DNA of 64,000 bases. Origin: Ostrinia nubilalis. Taxonomy: Eukaryota; Arthropoda; Insecta; Lepidoptera; Crambidae. Under the pieces are notes generated by a model. It made no database searches. It was not told where the DNA came from and saw only the letters and a list, made by a program, of their open reading frames with translations. The stretch's first letter is position 1. The number at the start of each line of letters is the position of its first letter. The stretch spans positions 3,100,001 through 3,164,000 of the forward strand of contig NC_087107.1 of the NCBI RefSeq assembly GCF_963855985.1. Direction: 5' to 3'. Below, one piece after another: positions 11,301 through 20,700 of this stretch. The position numbers were made by a program, and so were the translations under genes.

Positions 11301-14300
11301 TACGTAGTGTCGTTGCTCGGTGATAGGTGTTGCTGATTGCAGCTCATTGTTACAATACTTTTTATTAAAATCGGATTTTATTCCGGAGGTTTTACAATAT
11401 CTTACTACTTTCGCAAATCATTACAAATGAAGAAAGGAATTTACGGTGTGGTACCCTCAATGTACAATTAGATTTCGAGCGATACCACTTTTGGGCATTC
11501 TCCTTTTAAGTAGTTACTTTCCCCATTGTAATGTTATGAATTTCATTTTGCAATAAAAATACCATAGATAGGACTCGATTGTCGTAATGAACGAACTTTG
11601 TAAACCTTGCAGGTTTGTACGGAACCCTCGGTGCGCGAGTCCGACTCGCACTTGGCCGGTTTTTTATTATTCAAGTAGGTCAGACTAGTGGTACTATTAC
11701 TTATTCTGTGCTAGTGGTATGTTATGAATAATTCATTTTTAATTGTGTAAAACTTTTTAACAGATCCTACTTACTATTTATTACATCGATTTTAAAAAAC
11801 AGAAACGTCACAGTGACAAATGTCGCGATGATCGCTGATCGCTGCGTGCAGACGCTGCATAGATCGCCGCGACCAATGACAGGACGCGTTGATGTGAACA
11901 CATCGCTACAAATTCATACACACTGTCTGGTCGCCATCGCCATCGTCATCGTGCACGCCGGCTGCACGCGTTGGTCTGGTCTAACCTTTACGCTCGAGCC
12001 GGGCGATAAAATCTTATCGATGATAAATCATCAGACGACAAATGTATGGGCTTATCGCGTAAAATCGATAAAATGGCGTGATAAATGCTTATCCCAGCGT
12101 GCACCCTAGGCCTACAGGTCTGGATACAGGTAACATTATGGCGACTTCAAAAAAATACCTTTTCCTATTGAAAATTGGTATCTAGTTCTGGTATAAGATA
12201 AAGATCCTTTTCTCAGGATTTAAGCCTAAATACACTGGCTAGTTATTATACAACCTTAGTTTTTTCTGTTATACTGCAGACAAAATTATTGTATATTGGT
12301 AATTATTCATAATAACCGGTTATTATTCATAATTTTAAATTTATCACATTAACCGTAACATATATATTTTCCAATTATTGTTATTTACTAGGACTTTAAA
12401 AATAAAAAGCTCATATAAAACTCATCTCACTTTGATCCTGTAATTTTGAGAAAAATCCCTTCGCCTATTAGGTATTCCTTTAATTGTCGACATTCCACCA
12501 ACTCGCACTAAGCGTTTCGACGACTCGTTTATAATGCGAACAGCTAGGGACTGGAATTCGCTGCCTGCTGATGTATTTCCTGAACACTGTAATCCGGGCG
12601 TTTTCCAGGCGAGAGTGAATAGGCACTTACAGGGCAGATGTGTACCATCCTAGACTGCATCTCACTTAACACCAGGTGCGATAGCGGTCAAATACCTTGT
12701 CTAGTATTAAAAAAAAACTAATTCCAAACTAAATTAAGCCAATTTTAACTTTCAGGAGTAATCGGCAAGGCTGGCGTCGACTTTCCGGCGTATCCCAACA
12801 TACCGGCCACGGGGTTCAACTGCAAGAATGTGCCGACCGGCTACTACGCTGACTTGGAAACGGACTGTCAGGTAATCATCATCATCTTCATCAGTACTCA
12901 CCTATACTTGCCTCTGAGACTCCTATGTGACCGTAAATTCAGCGATTTTCTTTACATGCCTTTACCATAAAGCTCGTTCCCACGGCATTCAAGTTCTGCG
13001 GGATCCAATAATGCAGGGTCAATAATGACGTGTATTTGAAATTCGACTTAAAAATTCGAAATTTTTTGCGGGACCATGAACTGCAAATTCGTGTTGTTAA
13101 CGTTGCTATGACAACACGTGTACCTACCACTAAAAGTGTTTCTTCAAAAAACAGTTCCTGTAAAACGAGATATCTACGTAGAAAAAACCCTTACTGGACT
13201 TACAAATGTCAGAATTGCAATTTCATAGTCTATAAATGATATACCTACTTTAAATTTTTATCATTCTTTTTCCAGGTTTTCCACATCTGTGACACATCCC
13301 GCAAAATCTCATTCCTGTGTCCAAACGGTACCATCTTCAGCCAGTCCCACTTAATCTGTGACTGGTGGTTCAAGGTGGACTGCGCGTCTGCTCCCGCGCT
13401 CTACGAGTCCAGTGCCGAATACTACTCCAACGAACAAAAGAAAACCCAAAAGATCACCCAGAGCCTGACCAAGAACCCTGATCTCCAGCAAATTGGCACA
13501 GACACTAACGTCCGTGCTGAATCGAGGAGAGCCTCCGTCAATGTACCCAGCACCACTGAGAGACTGCTAAGACACAGGCAGAGACTCCAAGGAGACGCTC
13601 TCATCAACTCCAAGGCAACAGCAAGGAGCTTCCAAGCACTTTTCGACACTACGAACTTCAATCCAACTCAAAGGACGCAAGCCACCACAGCTATCGAAAA
13701 GAGAAGGAAGAATTTGGTGCAGCTGATCACGAATAACTTTGGCAACTTCCCTTCAAGAAGCACTTCATCATCTTTCACCGAAGGACCTGTTTACAGACCG
13801 ACCACGGCTGCCCCAGCTATCGATTACAACAGCATCAGAGAAATGCAAGTTGCTGCCGAAACTGCTTCATTCGCAGCCAATAATAATAACAGACAATTCT
13901 TGCAAGATTACAATAATAAGAACTACCGCCCATACCCAGTTTACACACCCAATGTGCCAGTCAAATCTAACAAGCCGAAAACTAACCATCATCTGACAAC
14001 TTTGTACGATTTCCGTGATAAAAATCTGGAGCAAGTTTCTGAAAAGGCTGGCGAGTCTACAACTAAGCGATCCACTCTTGTGCCCTACAACAAACCTTAT
14101 ACTACACCGAACCAGGAAAAGCGCGACCCCTACACAAGGCCAGGAATATCTCTACTTAAAGACTTCCTGGAAAAGGAAAAGAACAAGACTATAGCTACAT
14201 CTACTGAGAAAATCTCACAAGCCACTGACAGAAGCGACCAATACGATCGTAACGATTACCATAACAAAGTAACTATCGAAACGAAAGACACATACGAATC

Positions 14301-16932
14301 GGCTACTAAAATACCGCAAACTACAAGGAGTCTGAATTTGTATGCTTCTGACACCGCCTCATCGGATAGGCAAGAAACGCGTACTACTCCAGCTATCCAG
14401 GTAACTACAGAGCCGTACCAAGAAAGAAGAGAGAGGTTGATTCGAAAATTGAATTTGGGAAACCATGGATCTACTACTGAAGCAACTTTGTCAACTGAAA
14501 CTGAGAAATACTATGGGGACTTGCCAAACCGACCAGGCCTTGTTGTTCCCCCATCTCTAACTCCAAAAACTCTACACAGCCTTGCAATTTACTACGCTAC
14601 TGCACTAGACAATCTTTCGACTACTGAAACCCCAGATGCCGAGGTCACTACACCAGCATTTGATGAATACGAACCGCTCGACGAAGAATTACCAGGGCTG
14701 TTCAGCCGCCATACTCTCAACAAATATAGCAGTCTCTTTGGTCATGGCCACGACAACTCTGAACTTCTCGAAGACTTGAAATTGGATCCTAATGGAACTT
14801 ATAATGAACTTGCCGAAGATCTGAGCGTTCAACAAAGTCAGAACCCTCTTGCCACTTCTCCTCAGATTAGGGAACTAGCTCAAGTCTTCACTCATGCCCT
14901 TTCTGCATATCTGCAAGACCCTGTGCAATTCAGGAAGGTCCTCTCCGATATTAGACCTACCCAGCCCTCATTTGGCGAATACTTAACGACTGAAGAGGGT
15001 TACAATACTGAACCAACAACTACTGTAAATGAAGATGATGATGAAATTCTAGGATTCTCTGATGACATCAAAACCCGACCAGCGTTGCCTTCATTGAGAG
15101 ATCCCAAGGCACTTAACATACTAGCTACTAACTACCCAACTGTTTATGACGACTTAACTACGACTCCAAAACCTTACACAACTGAATTTAACCCTTCATC
15201 ATTCTCTACTGTTACTCCACGCAGCCCATTCAGATGTTGTGATAGGATATCAGCGTCTTACACTACTGCATCTACTCCAATTTCACCAAGTGAATCCACG
15301 ACTCCTAAGCCGTTTACGAATACCGTGGCTGTTAAAGTTAACACACTGGCTAACCGTTTTAGTGAAAACCTAGTATCAACGACTGAAGATAGTTACGCAG
15401 TACCGAAATTCGGTGGATTCCAAAATAACTCTCTAGATTCACCTTACGGTACAGGAGTTAGCCCCACCAACTCTCAGCCTCTTAACGAGTACGTTGAAGT
15501 GACAAACCTGCCTACAGCCTGGGGCATTGATGCATCCGACTCTACTGCGGCACCCTCTATTAGCACAGTTGACAACACATTCGAAAGCAAAAAAATAAGA
15601 ACCACCACGGTTCTGCCGGAAACCACACCAGTTTATTTCACTGAAACTGACAGCGTTGAATTGGAAAACGAAGAGGAATTACAGAGAGCACACAGTCAAT
15701 CTTTCATTGCTCCTCAAAGCAACAGTTTGCGGCAAGGCAAGCAACTTCAACTTGAGGAAACTAGCACAGTAAAGAAACCTTCAGAAGATCTTGAGGCACC
15801 TACTGTTTCTGAAATTGTAACCACTACTGCACAGCCTACAACTCAGGCAAGTACAACAATCAAAGTTGAAGAATTAGATGTTAGCACAACCCCATCTCCT
15901 GTATCCAGTGACGTGTTTACTTCTCCTGACAGCGAAAAGACAACCAATCAGTTCCAATGGAGCACTTTCGAAGCCTGGCAGAGTACTGTGATTGATCCCA
16001 TCACCCTGAACGACGGTCTAAGTCCTTCAGGACCTGAACAACAATCGCAAGTCGCAAGACAAACGAACGCTTGGGCTCTGAGTACGACTGCTGTCCCATC
16101 AACTGACTATACGGGAGCTAGCGAACAAACTGTGTCACCTACAATCAATGTAGAGTTAACCACACCTGGTACTCAAGAAAGACTGGAAGGAGACAGATTC
16201 GGAAGACTCTTAAGAGACCCAACATCCACTGAGCCAGCACAAGACCTAAGCGCAATCACAGACACAGTTGTGGAGAAAGCCAAGGAAATCATGGGAGGTA
16301 TGAACGCTACAACCACTGAGAAATTGATGAACGTCATGAAGAAAACGAAATCAAAGACAGTCAGAAGACTGATTCTGCTCTTAGTTCAGACTTGCGATGA
16401 CGACCACAACACAACGGCTGAGGCATCGAAGAGAGCGTTGTTAGAAGCACTGATGGCCGTTTCTCAGAAGGATATGGAAGAAATCGCAAAAGAACAAGAG
16501 CAAGGGGAATATCAAACAACAACATCCGATATTGAAGCTAGATCTACGGAATATCGAAAGCCTGAACGATTTGACAGACAGGAGAAATCATACGTCAGCG
16601 ATAGGAGAGGCAAAAGTTTGAACTTCGACCCCAGCGCAATCAACTCCCTGTCGAACCCTACCTCGACTGAAGCCGTAAGAACTACGACAGAGGTGATAGA
16701 GACTACAGCAGTGCCAGTTAAAACTACGTTTGCCAGTCGAAGGGGAACTAAGAGGTTCCATTCAAGAACTACAGCGGCTGAAGCTAAAGTCACAACAGCT
16801 TTGCCATACGTCGACAGTCCGAAAGCTGAGGCCAGGACGGCAGAACAAAGCGTCGATTCAAAAGGCACTTCTGACACCAGAGCGTTAGAACTTTTAAGAT
16901 CTTTATACACAATCGCCGCCAGATGGGGTTGA
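5200..16932 (+). CDS. Secreted chitin-binding, Thr/Ser-rich mucin-like protein (single CBM14 domain), 3' part of gene
   Basis: Coding exons are 5200-5374, 12756-12871 and 13276-16932, possibly preceded by 1619-1659. The phases agree: 175 nt leaves 1 nt, the next exon supplies 2, and the third begins in phase 0. The joined exons give 1,315 residues before the TGA. The protein should bind chitin in extracellular matrix (cuticle or another chitinous lining) through one six-Cys type-2 chitin-binding domain, followed by more than 1,150 residues rich in Thr, Ser, Pro and Glu that are likely O-glycosylated. This layout resembles CPAP1-type proteins and insect mucins. The start codon and signal peptide are not seen and lie upstream, perhaps outside the window. 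The first intron (5,375-12,755) is filled by transposons. The gene converges on NOP53, whose 3' end lies about 0.8 kb downstream. Confidence 0.85.
5459..5624. mobile_element. MITE with TTAAG(C/T)CTAGGC ends
   Basis: The ends are inverted: TTAAGCCTAGGCGCA on the left and TGTGCCTAGACTTAA on the right. The interior is rich in CGGCCGATA/TAGTCGGCCG palindromes. A relative lies at about 53,231-53,390 (the same CGGTCGATAGTTGGG and CCCAACTATCGGCC blocks). The right end abuts the TIR element that begins at 5,629, so its exact border is uncertain. Confidence 0.6.
5629..8807. mobile_element. 3,179-bp TIR element, copy A of a head-to-tail pair
   Basis: The left end reads AGGTTCGGACAAACCAACGCG and the right end is its imperfect inverse (CGCGTTGGTCTGGTCTAACC). 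Subterminal GCGATGGCGATGG / CGCCATCGCCATCG runs lie just inside. TTA precedes the left end (5626-5628), and TTA follows the right end of copy B, which suggests a 3-bp TTA target duplication around the whole tandem (PIF/Harbinger-like). No transposase ORF is visible. A separate dispersed repeat is nested inside at 6,843-8,486. Confidence 0.7.
6843..8486. repeat. Nested lepidopteran repeat with GGGTTCCGTA / TTGGCCGG ends (copy in A)
   Basis: It begins TTTTTAGGGTTCCGTACC and ends with TACGGAACCCTCGGTGCGCG...CTTGGCCGGTTTTTT, the typical ends of an abundant lepidopteran non-autonomous repeat. The interior is AT-rich with degenerate internal repeats (TCAAAACCTAC, CTCAGAATCTTGAAAT). It is non-coding. 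An identical copy lies at 10,022-11,665. Confidence 0.65.
8808..11986. mobile_element. 3,179-bp TIR element, copy B, directly joined to copy A
   Basis: It repeats 5,629-8,807 at a constant offset of 3,179, and I see no difference over the stretches compared. The junction reads TCTAACC|AGGTTCGG, with no target duplication between the copies. The far right end is TCTAACCT followed by TTA (11,988-11,990). A nested repeat sits at 10,022-11,665. No gene was found in it. Confidence 0.7.
12004..12112. repeat. TTATCG/CGATAA-rich block, probably a transposon end
   Basis: Many short CGATAAAA, TTATCGATGATAA and GCTTATCG motifs in both orientations lie directly right of the tandem element. It looks like a subterminal repeat region, but no complete inverted ends or target duplication could be fixed. 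Confidence 0.3.
12480..12705 (+). mobile_element. 3' end of a non-LTR retrotransposon ORF (LINE fragment)
   Basis: The plus-strand translation reads PTRTKRFDDSFIMRTARDWN and then SLPADVFPEHCNPGVFQARV up to TAG at 12,651-12,653. This is the typical C-terminus of a lepidopteran LINE ORF2. Only the last 60 or so codons and a short 3' UTR remain, so it is a 5'-truncated dead copy inside the mucin gene intron. Confidence 0.7.
12756..12871 (+). CDS. Exon carrying the first half of the CBM14 chitin-binding domain
   Basis: Acceptor TTTCAG ends at 12755 and donor TCAG|GTAATC lies at 12871/12872. The frame reads GVIGKAGVDFPAYPNIPATG and then FNCKNVPTGYYADLETDCQ. It holds the first two of the six cysteines (FNC and TDC) and the aromatic GYYAD block that typically precedes Cys2 in this domain. 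The intron lies directly after TDCQ, and the next exon continues VFHIC. Confidence 0.9.
13276..16932 (+). CDS. Large terminal exon: second half of CBM14 plus mucin-like Thr/Ser-rich tail
   Basis: Acceptor TTTCCAG ends at 13275. The frame is open for 1,218 codons to TGA at 16,930-16,932. Residues 1-35 finish the chitin-binding domain (VFHIC, FLCPNG, LICDWW, KVDC: Cys3-Cys6 plus the usual aromatic and Asp). The remainder is rich in Thr-Thr, Ser, Pro, Glu and Asn with many N-x-S/T sites. It carries repeated TTTE, TTPK and STTE motifs and only three further Cys residues (RCCD, TCDD). A helical charged stretch near the end (VEKAKEIMGG, KKTKSKTVRRLI) may be a small folded module. The first in-frame Met is not the start, since translation runs in from the upstream exon. 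Confidence 0.92.
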   Translation, partial: VFHICDTSRKISFLCPNGTIFSQSHLICDWWFKVDCASAPALYESSAEYYSNEQKKTQKITQSLTKNPDLQQIGTDTNVRAESRRASVNVPSTTERLLRHRQRLQGDALINSKATARSFQALFDTTNFNPTQRTQATTAIEKRRKNLVQLITNNFGNFPSRSTSSSFTEGPVYRPTTAAPAIDYNSIREMQVAAETASFAANNNNRQFLQDYNNKNYRPYPVYTPNVPVKSNKPKTNHHLTTLYDFRDKNLEQVSEKAGESTTKRSTLVPYNKPYTTPNQEKRDPYTRPGISLLKDFLEKEKNKTIATSTEKISQATDRSDQYDRNDYHNKVTIETKDTYESATKIPQTTRSLNLYASDTASSDRQETRTTPAIQVTTEPYQERRERLIRKLNLGNHGSTTEATLSTETEKYYGDLPNRPGLVVPPSLTPKTLHSLAIYYATALDNLSTTETPDAEVTTPAFDEYEPLDEELPGLFSRHTLNKYSSLFGHGHDNSELLEDLKLDPNGTYNELAEDLSVQQSQNPLATSPQIRELAQVFTHALSAYLQDPVQFRKVLSDIRPTQPSFGEYLTTEEGYNTEPTTTVNEDDDEILGFSDDIKTRPALPSLRDPKALNILATNYPTVYDDLTTTPKPYTTEFNPSSFSTVTPRSPFRCCDRISASYTTASTPISPSESTTPKPFTNTVAVKVNTLANRFSENLVSTTEDSYAVPKFGGFQNNSLDSPYGTGVSPTNSQPLNEYVEVTNLPTAWGIDASDSTAAPSISTVDNTFESKKIRTTTVLPETTPVYFTETDSVELENEEELQRAHSQSFIAPQSNSLRQGKQLQLEETSTVKKPSEDLEAPTVSEIVTTTAQPTTQASTTIKVEELDVSTTPSPVSSDVFTSPDSEKTTNQFQWSTFEAWQSTVIDPITLNDGLSPSGPEQQSQVARQTNAWALSTTAVPSTDYTGASEQTVSPTINVELTTPGTQERLEGDRFGRLLRDPTSTEPAQDLSAITDTVVEKAKEIMGGMNATTTEKLMNVMKKTKSKTVRRLILLLVQTCDDDHNTTAEASKRALLEALMAVSQKDMEEIAKEQEQGEYQTTTSDIEARSTEYRKPERFDRQEKSYVSDRRGKSLNFDPSAINSLSNPTSTEAVRTTTEVIETTAVPVKTTFASRRGTKRFHSRTTAAEAKVTTALPYVDSPKAEARTAEQSVDSKGTSDTRALELLRSLYTIAARWG

Positions 16933-17700
16933 GGTTCAACAAATATTGTTTTGTTAGTAATTGGTTTTTTATATTGATGTTTAGGAGTTGTTTTGCTCAA
17001 CAGTAATTTTAAACAAAATTTATATTATGTATCAAATATTTTAGTAAACTTTTTAAGTAAGATGTACGTGCATTTCTAACAATTCCTAAACAAAAATATA
17101 ACAAAAATTGTGATGTTTGTAGATAGCTGTTTTTATTTGGTACTGAATGCAAAATTTGCGAGATCATTATGATTTTCAATGTTAAATCATTGGGAACCTT
17201 GATGATTGCTTTCGACCTGATGTTACATGATCAATATTTCGTTTATATTATGTTCATTTCAATACATACTCGTACTTAAGTGATTGGTATTACAAAATGT
17301 AAAGTTATTGATACGTGTACATTCGGTCTTTAGGTTAACATGTAGCTAACTTATTATGTTTTGTTATGAAAAGTATTAGACTTGTATTCGACGTAGATAT
17401 AGAGATTTTTAAATAATATTTTCCTATTTGTATGGAAAAATTACCTGAAAACTACTGAGTTACCTACATTAATTTTATTTCTAGACTTATGTACTGTTAA
17501 ACTGCCACAATTTGCTGTAATATATTTGTAAGTAGATTATGGTTAGGTATAATTGTAAAATATGTTAAGATTTTTACAGTAAAGTTTTATAAAAAAATAA
17601 TAATTTTTCTTTCACCAACACCCGAAAAAACCAAACTGACTTTGTTAAGGCGTATGATATTGTGTGTGTAAAGTGTATTATTTTAGAAAGTTGAAATGAA
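16933..17700 (+). other. 3' UTR / convergent intergenic region of the mucin-like gene and NOP53
   Basis: AT-rich DNA after the TGA with no ORF. No perfect AATAAA is obvious on the plus strand. An A-rich ATAAAAAAATAATAA near 17,590 may serve as the polyadenylation region. The 3' ends of the two converging transcripts probably lie within about 150 bp of each other. Confidence 0.5.
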
Positions 17701-17736
17701 AGGTGTACTAAGAAAAAATATGTACATGTAAATATT

Positions 17737-17742
17737 TTTATT
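17737..17742 (-). terminator. Polyadenylation signal of NOP53
   Basis: TTTATT on the plus strand, which is AATAAA on the minus strand, lies about 47 nt beyond the NOP53 stop codon. No other perfect signal is closer. Confidence 0.5.
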
Positions 17743-17788
17743 TATCTATCAACAACTTGACATATCACCTTAACACCACGTAAAAAGG

Positions 17789-20700
17789 TTACTTTTTCTC
17801 CGTACTCCTGGTGGTGTACTTCTCAATGTCTTTCTCGGTGACTTTGTGGCCAGCCTTGAAGTAACTCTTGATTTTCCTTTTCTTCTTCATCATGACCTTG
17901 GACGCGGCCAGCGCGCCACGGCGTTGGAGAGACTCGAAGCGATCGCGGAGGAGGTTCGCTGGAAAGATAACGTTACGGTGTTACAAATTAGGTTGCAAGT
18001 CGTTTGGTAGAGTAACTAAAACGCATTTTTATGATATCTATGAATAGGCTAAAGCTTTTGATAATGTTGTTCTAAAAACAATTCTTAGAACTATGATTGT
18101 TGATAGCGCTGACAATTAATTATCATCATAAATTGATAAACTTCTAATATAACACTGTGTTAGGTGGTATCGACGCGTCATTAGTTACAAATATGTAGGT
18201 CTCTCAGAGGGCACCACACTATGACCACCACTATTAAGTCTTGAATTTACAACAGGACAAACGCTCCCAAATGCACGAAGCCACAATAAAGGTCGCACAA
18301 AATCACCAGACGTTTGATTACTTTACAATACATTGTGCATAACACTCTAGCTAGAAGGACAAGAATCACCGGATATTAGCCTCTATTGAACACTACACAT
18401 AAGACATCAAATGGAACTTACTTGTAGATCTGAGTTTCCTCAAATCCCCAGTCAATAGTTCTGGGTCGACGAAGTCTGGTTCCTTCTTAGGTGTCTTGTG
18501 GGCACTTAGAGCAGGTAAAGCAGTCGCTTCTTCTATGGTCTTTTTGGTCGCACGCTTGGTACGTTCTTCAGCTTGAGTGCTTTCTGCCTTCTTTATCGAA
18601 GATTGGAGCTGGCGGAGCCTGGAACGAAAATGAAACTTAGTTTATTTACCGTTAAGTTTACGTTAGGGTTTTAAGACAGTCAGGTCCAGGACTACTCAAC
18701 CTTCACTGGTTCGGTTTCATTGGAAGCTATCCAGGTAGCTAAGGAAATGCAGTGGTGGGAAAGAGGTGGAATTAGTCCCGATTTATCAAGCATTTTTTTA
18801 AGTTTTTACAGTGGAGAGGATAGCATATAAATTCAATAAAATGATGAAGGTACTAATAAATTAAGATAACTATTTAATAAAAAAAAAACGTTTAAAAAAT
18901 ACCCGCATCTTGTTGTAAGTAATTCAAGTTTCTAAGATGTCAGATTACATTAATTCGCTTAGTACAGTCATTCACTCGGTTCACTCATTCTAGTTCAATT
19001 ACTCATTCGCTCGTTTACTTTATGCCGATTCGAGTACAAGACATTCAGTCGCTATCCGACCTCCACGGCGGACGGACGTGTCGAGGCAAAATTCGTGAAG
19101 TGTTGTGTTTTGTGATAATAAGGCGGGAATACTGCTGGTGCTACTGCAGGAGCAAATCTAGGTAAGTTTTAATTATAAATATTATGCTGTTTGTTAATAA
19201 CGATAATAATGTTATAGAAAAAATAAATAGTAGTCAATAAGAGAGGGTAGCTGGGGGAAAAACTCGCTCTAAAACTTAAATCAAGATTTGCTCTATCTGA
19301 AATCTTAATACTGTATTCAAACTAAAATTAAGCGAGGTAAGGTGGCCCCTTACCTGTACCTTAAAAATATTTTTGTGCAAGTACAACCCACACACCTTGC
19401 TGGAATGCGATTTTCCCATCCTACTTACGTTGTGCCAGAGCATCGATGTGACGTCACGGCCACCAAGTAACTCGATGGGATTGTAAACATTGTCTACTCA
19501 ATTTTAGATAAATTAATGTAAAACCTTGCTATCACTTACTTGTACAAATCAGTGTTCTTCCTCTTGTCGATCTTCAGCCGTTTGAGCCGTTCCTTCTCTT
19601 CCAACTGCTCGCGTTGTTTCCTTCTAGCTTTATGGTCTTTCTTCAGTTTCTTCTTGTTATTGACGGGCGGGTTGACCGCTCTGTACTCGTCGGAAGTATA
19701 TTATGTGCTAAAGAACCATTTATATTCAACTGTCACTTACTTGTAACTTGGCGGCGCACTGTAGCAGACGAGGCGAAGAAAATCGGCAAGACCTGGAGCG
19801 AGATCAAACGCGAAGCTCAAGACCGAACACGATGGAGGACTTTTGTGGACGCCCTCTGTCCCATCTAGGACATAGAACCTTAAGTAAGTCTGTCACTTAC
19901 TTGTACAAATCAGTGATCTTCTTCTTGTCAATCTTGAGCCGCTTCAGCCGTTCTTTCTCCTCCAACTGCTCGCGCTGTTTCCTTCTAGCTTTATGGTCTT
20001 TCTTCTTGTTCTTGACGGGCGCGTTGACCGCTCCATACTCGTCGGACTTATTATCATCATTATCATCATAATCTCAGCCATAGGACGTCCAATGCTGAAC
20101 ATAGGCCTCCCCCAATGCTTCCCATGTTACCTGGTTGGTAGCGGCCTGCGTCCAGCGCCTTCCTGCTACCTTTATGATGTCGTCGGTCCACCTTGTGGGT
20201 CGACGTCCCACTCATATTGTGCTAAAGAACAATTTCTATTCTACTATCACTTACTTGTACAAATCTGTGATCTTCTTCTTATCGATCTTGAGCCGTTTCA
20301 GCCGTTCTTTCTCCTCCAGTTGCTCGCGCTGTTTCCTTCTAGCTTTATGGTCTTTCTTCTTGTTCTTGACGGGCGGGTTGACCGCTTTGTATTCGTTGTC
20401 GGACTCGTCGGACGGGTCGTTGGCCGGGTTGTGCGGTTGAGGCAGACCAACGCTCATCTCTTCACGCCATTGGTTCTGAAGTAAATAGGATTATGACTCT
20501 TAGGTTTGTATTACCAGCGATAGAAACTCAATTCAGTCTGTTTACTTTCTTATCATTATTTTCTTCTTCTTGTCGTGTCGACAACAAACCTACACAGCGT
20601 CGGCCCAAAACTCCGCCACAAGAATGGCGTTGTCAGTAGCCTTCATTAAATCTTCCTGCGTGCAGTTGTTTCGGCATGCACGCAGGGCACGACATCATAT

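Noticed and set aside
16512..17000. 162-residue minus-strand ORF opposite the mucin exon
   Set aside because: A shadow of the Thr/Ser-rich coding strand, whose complement is naturally stop-poor.
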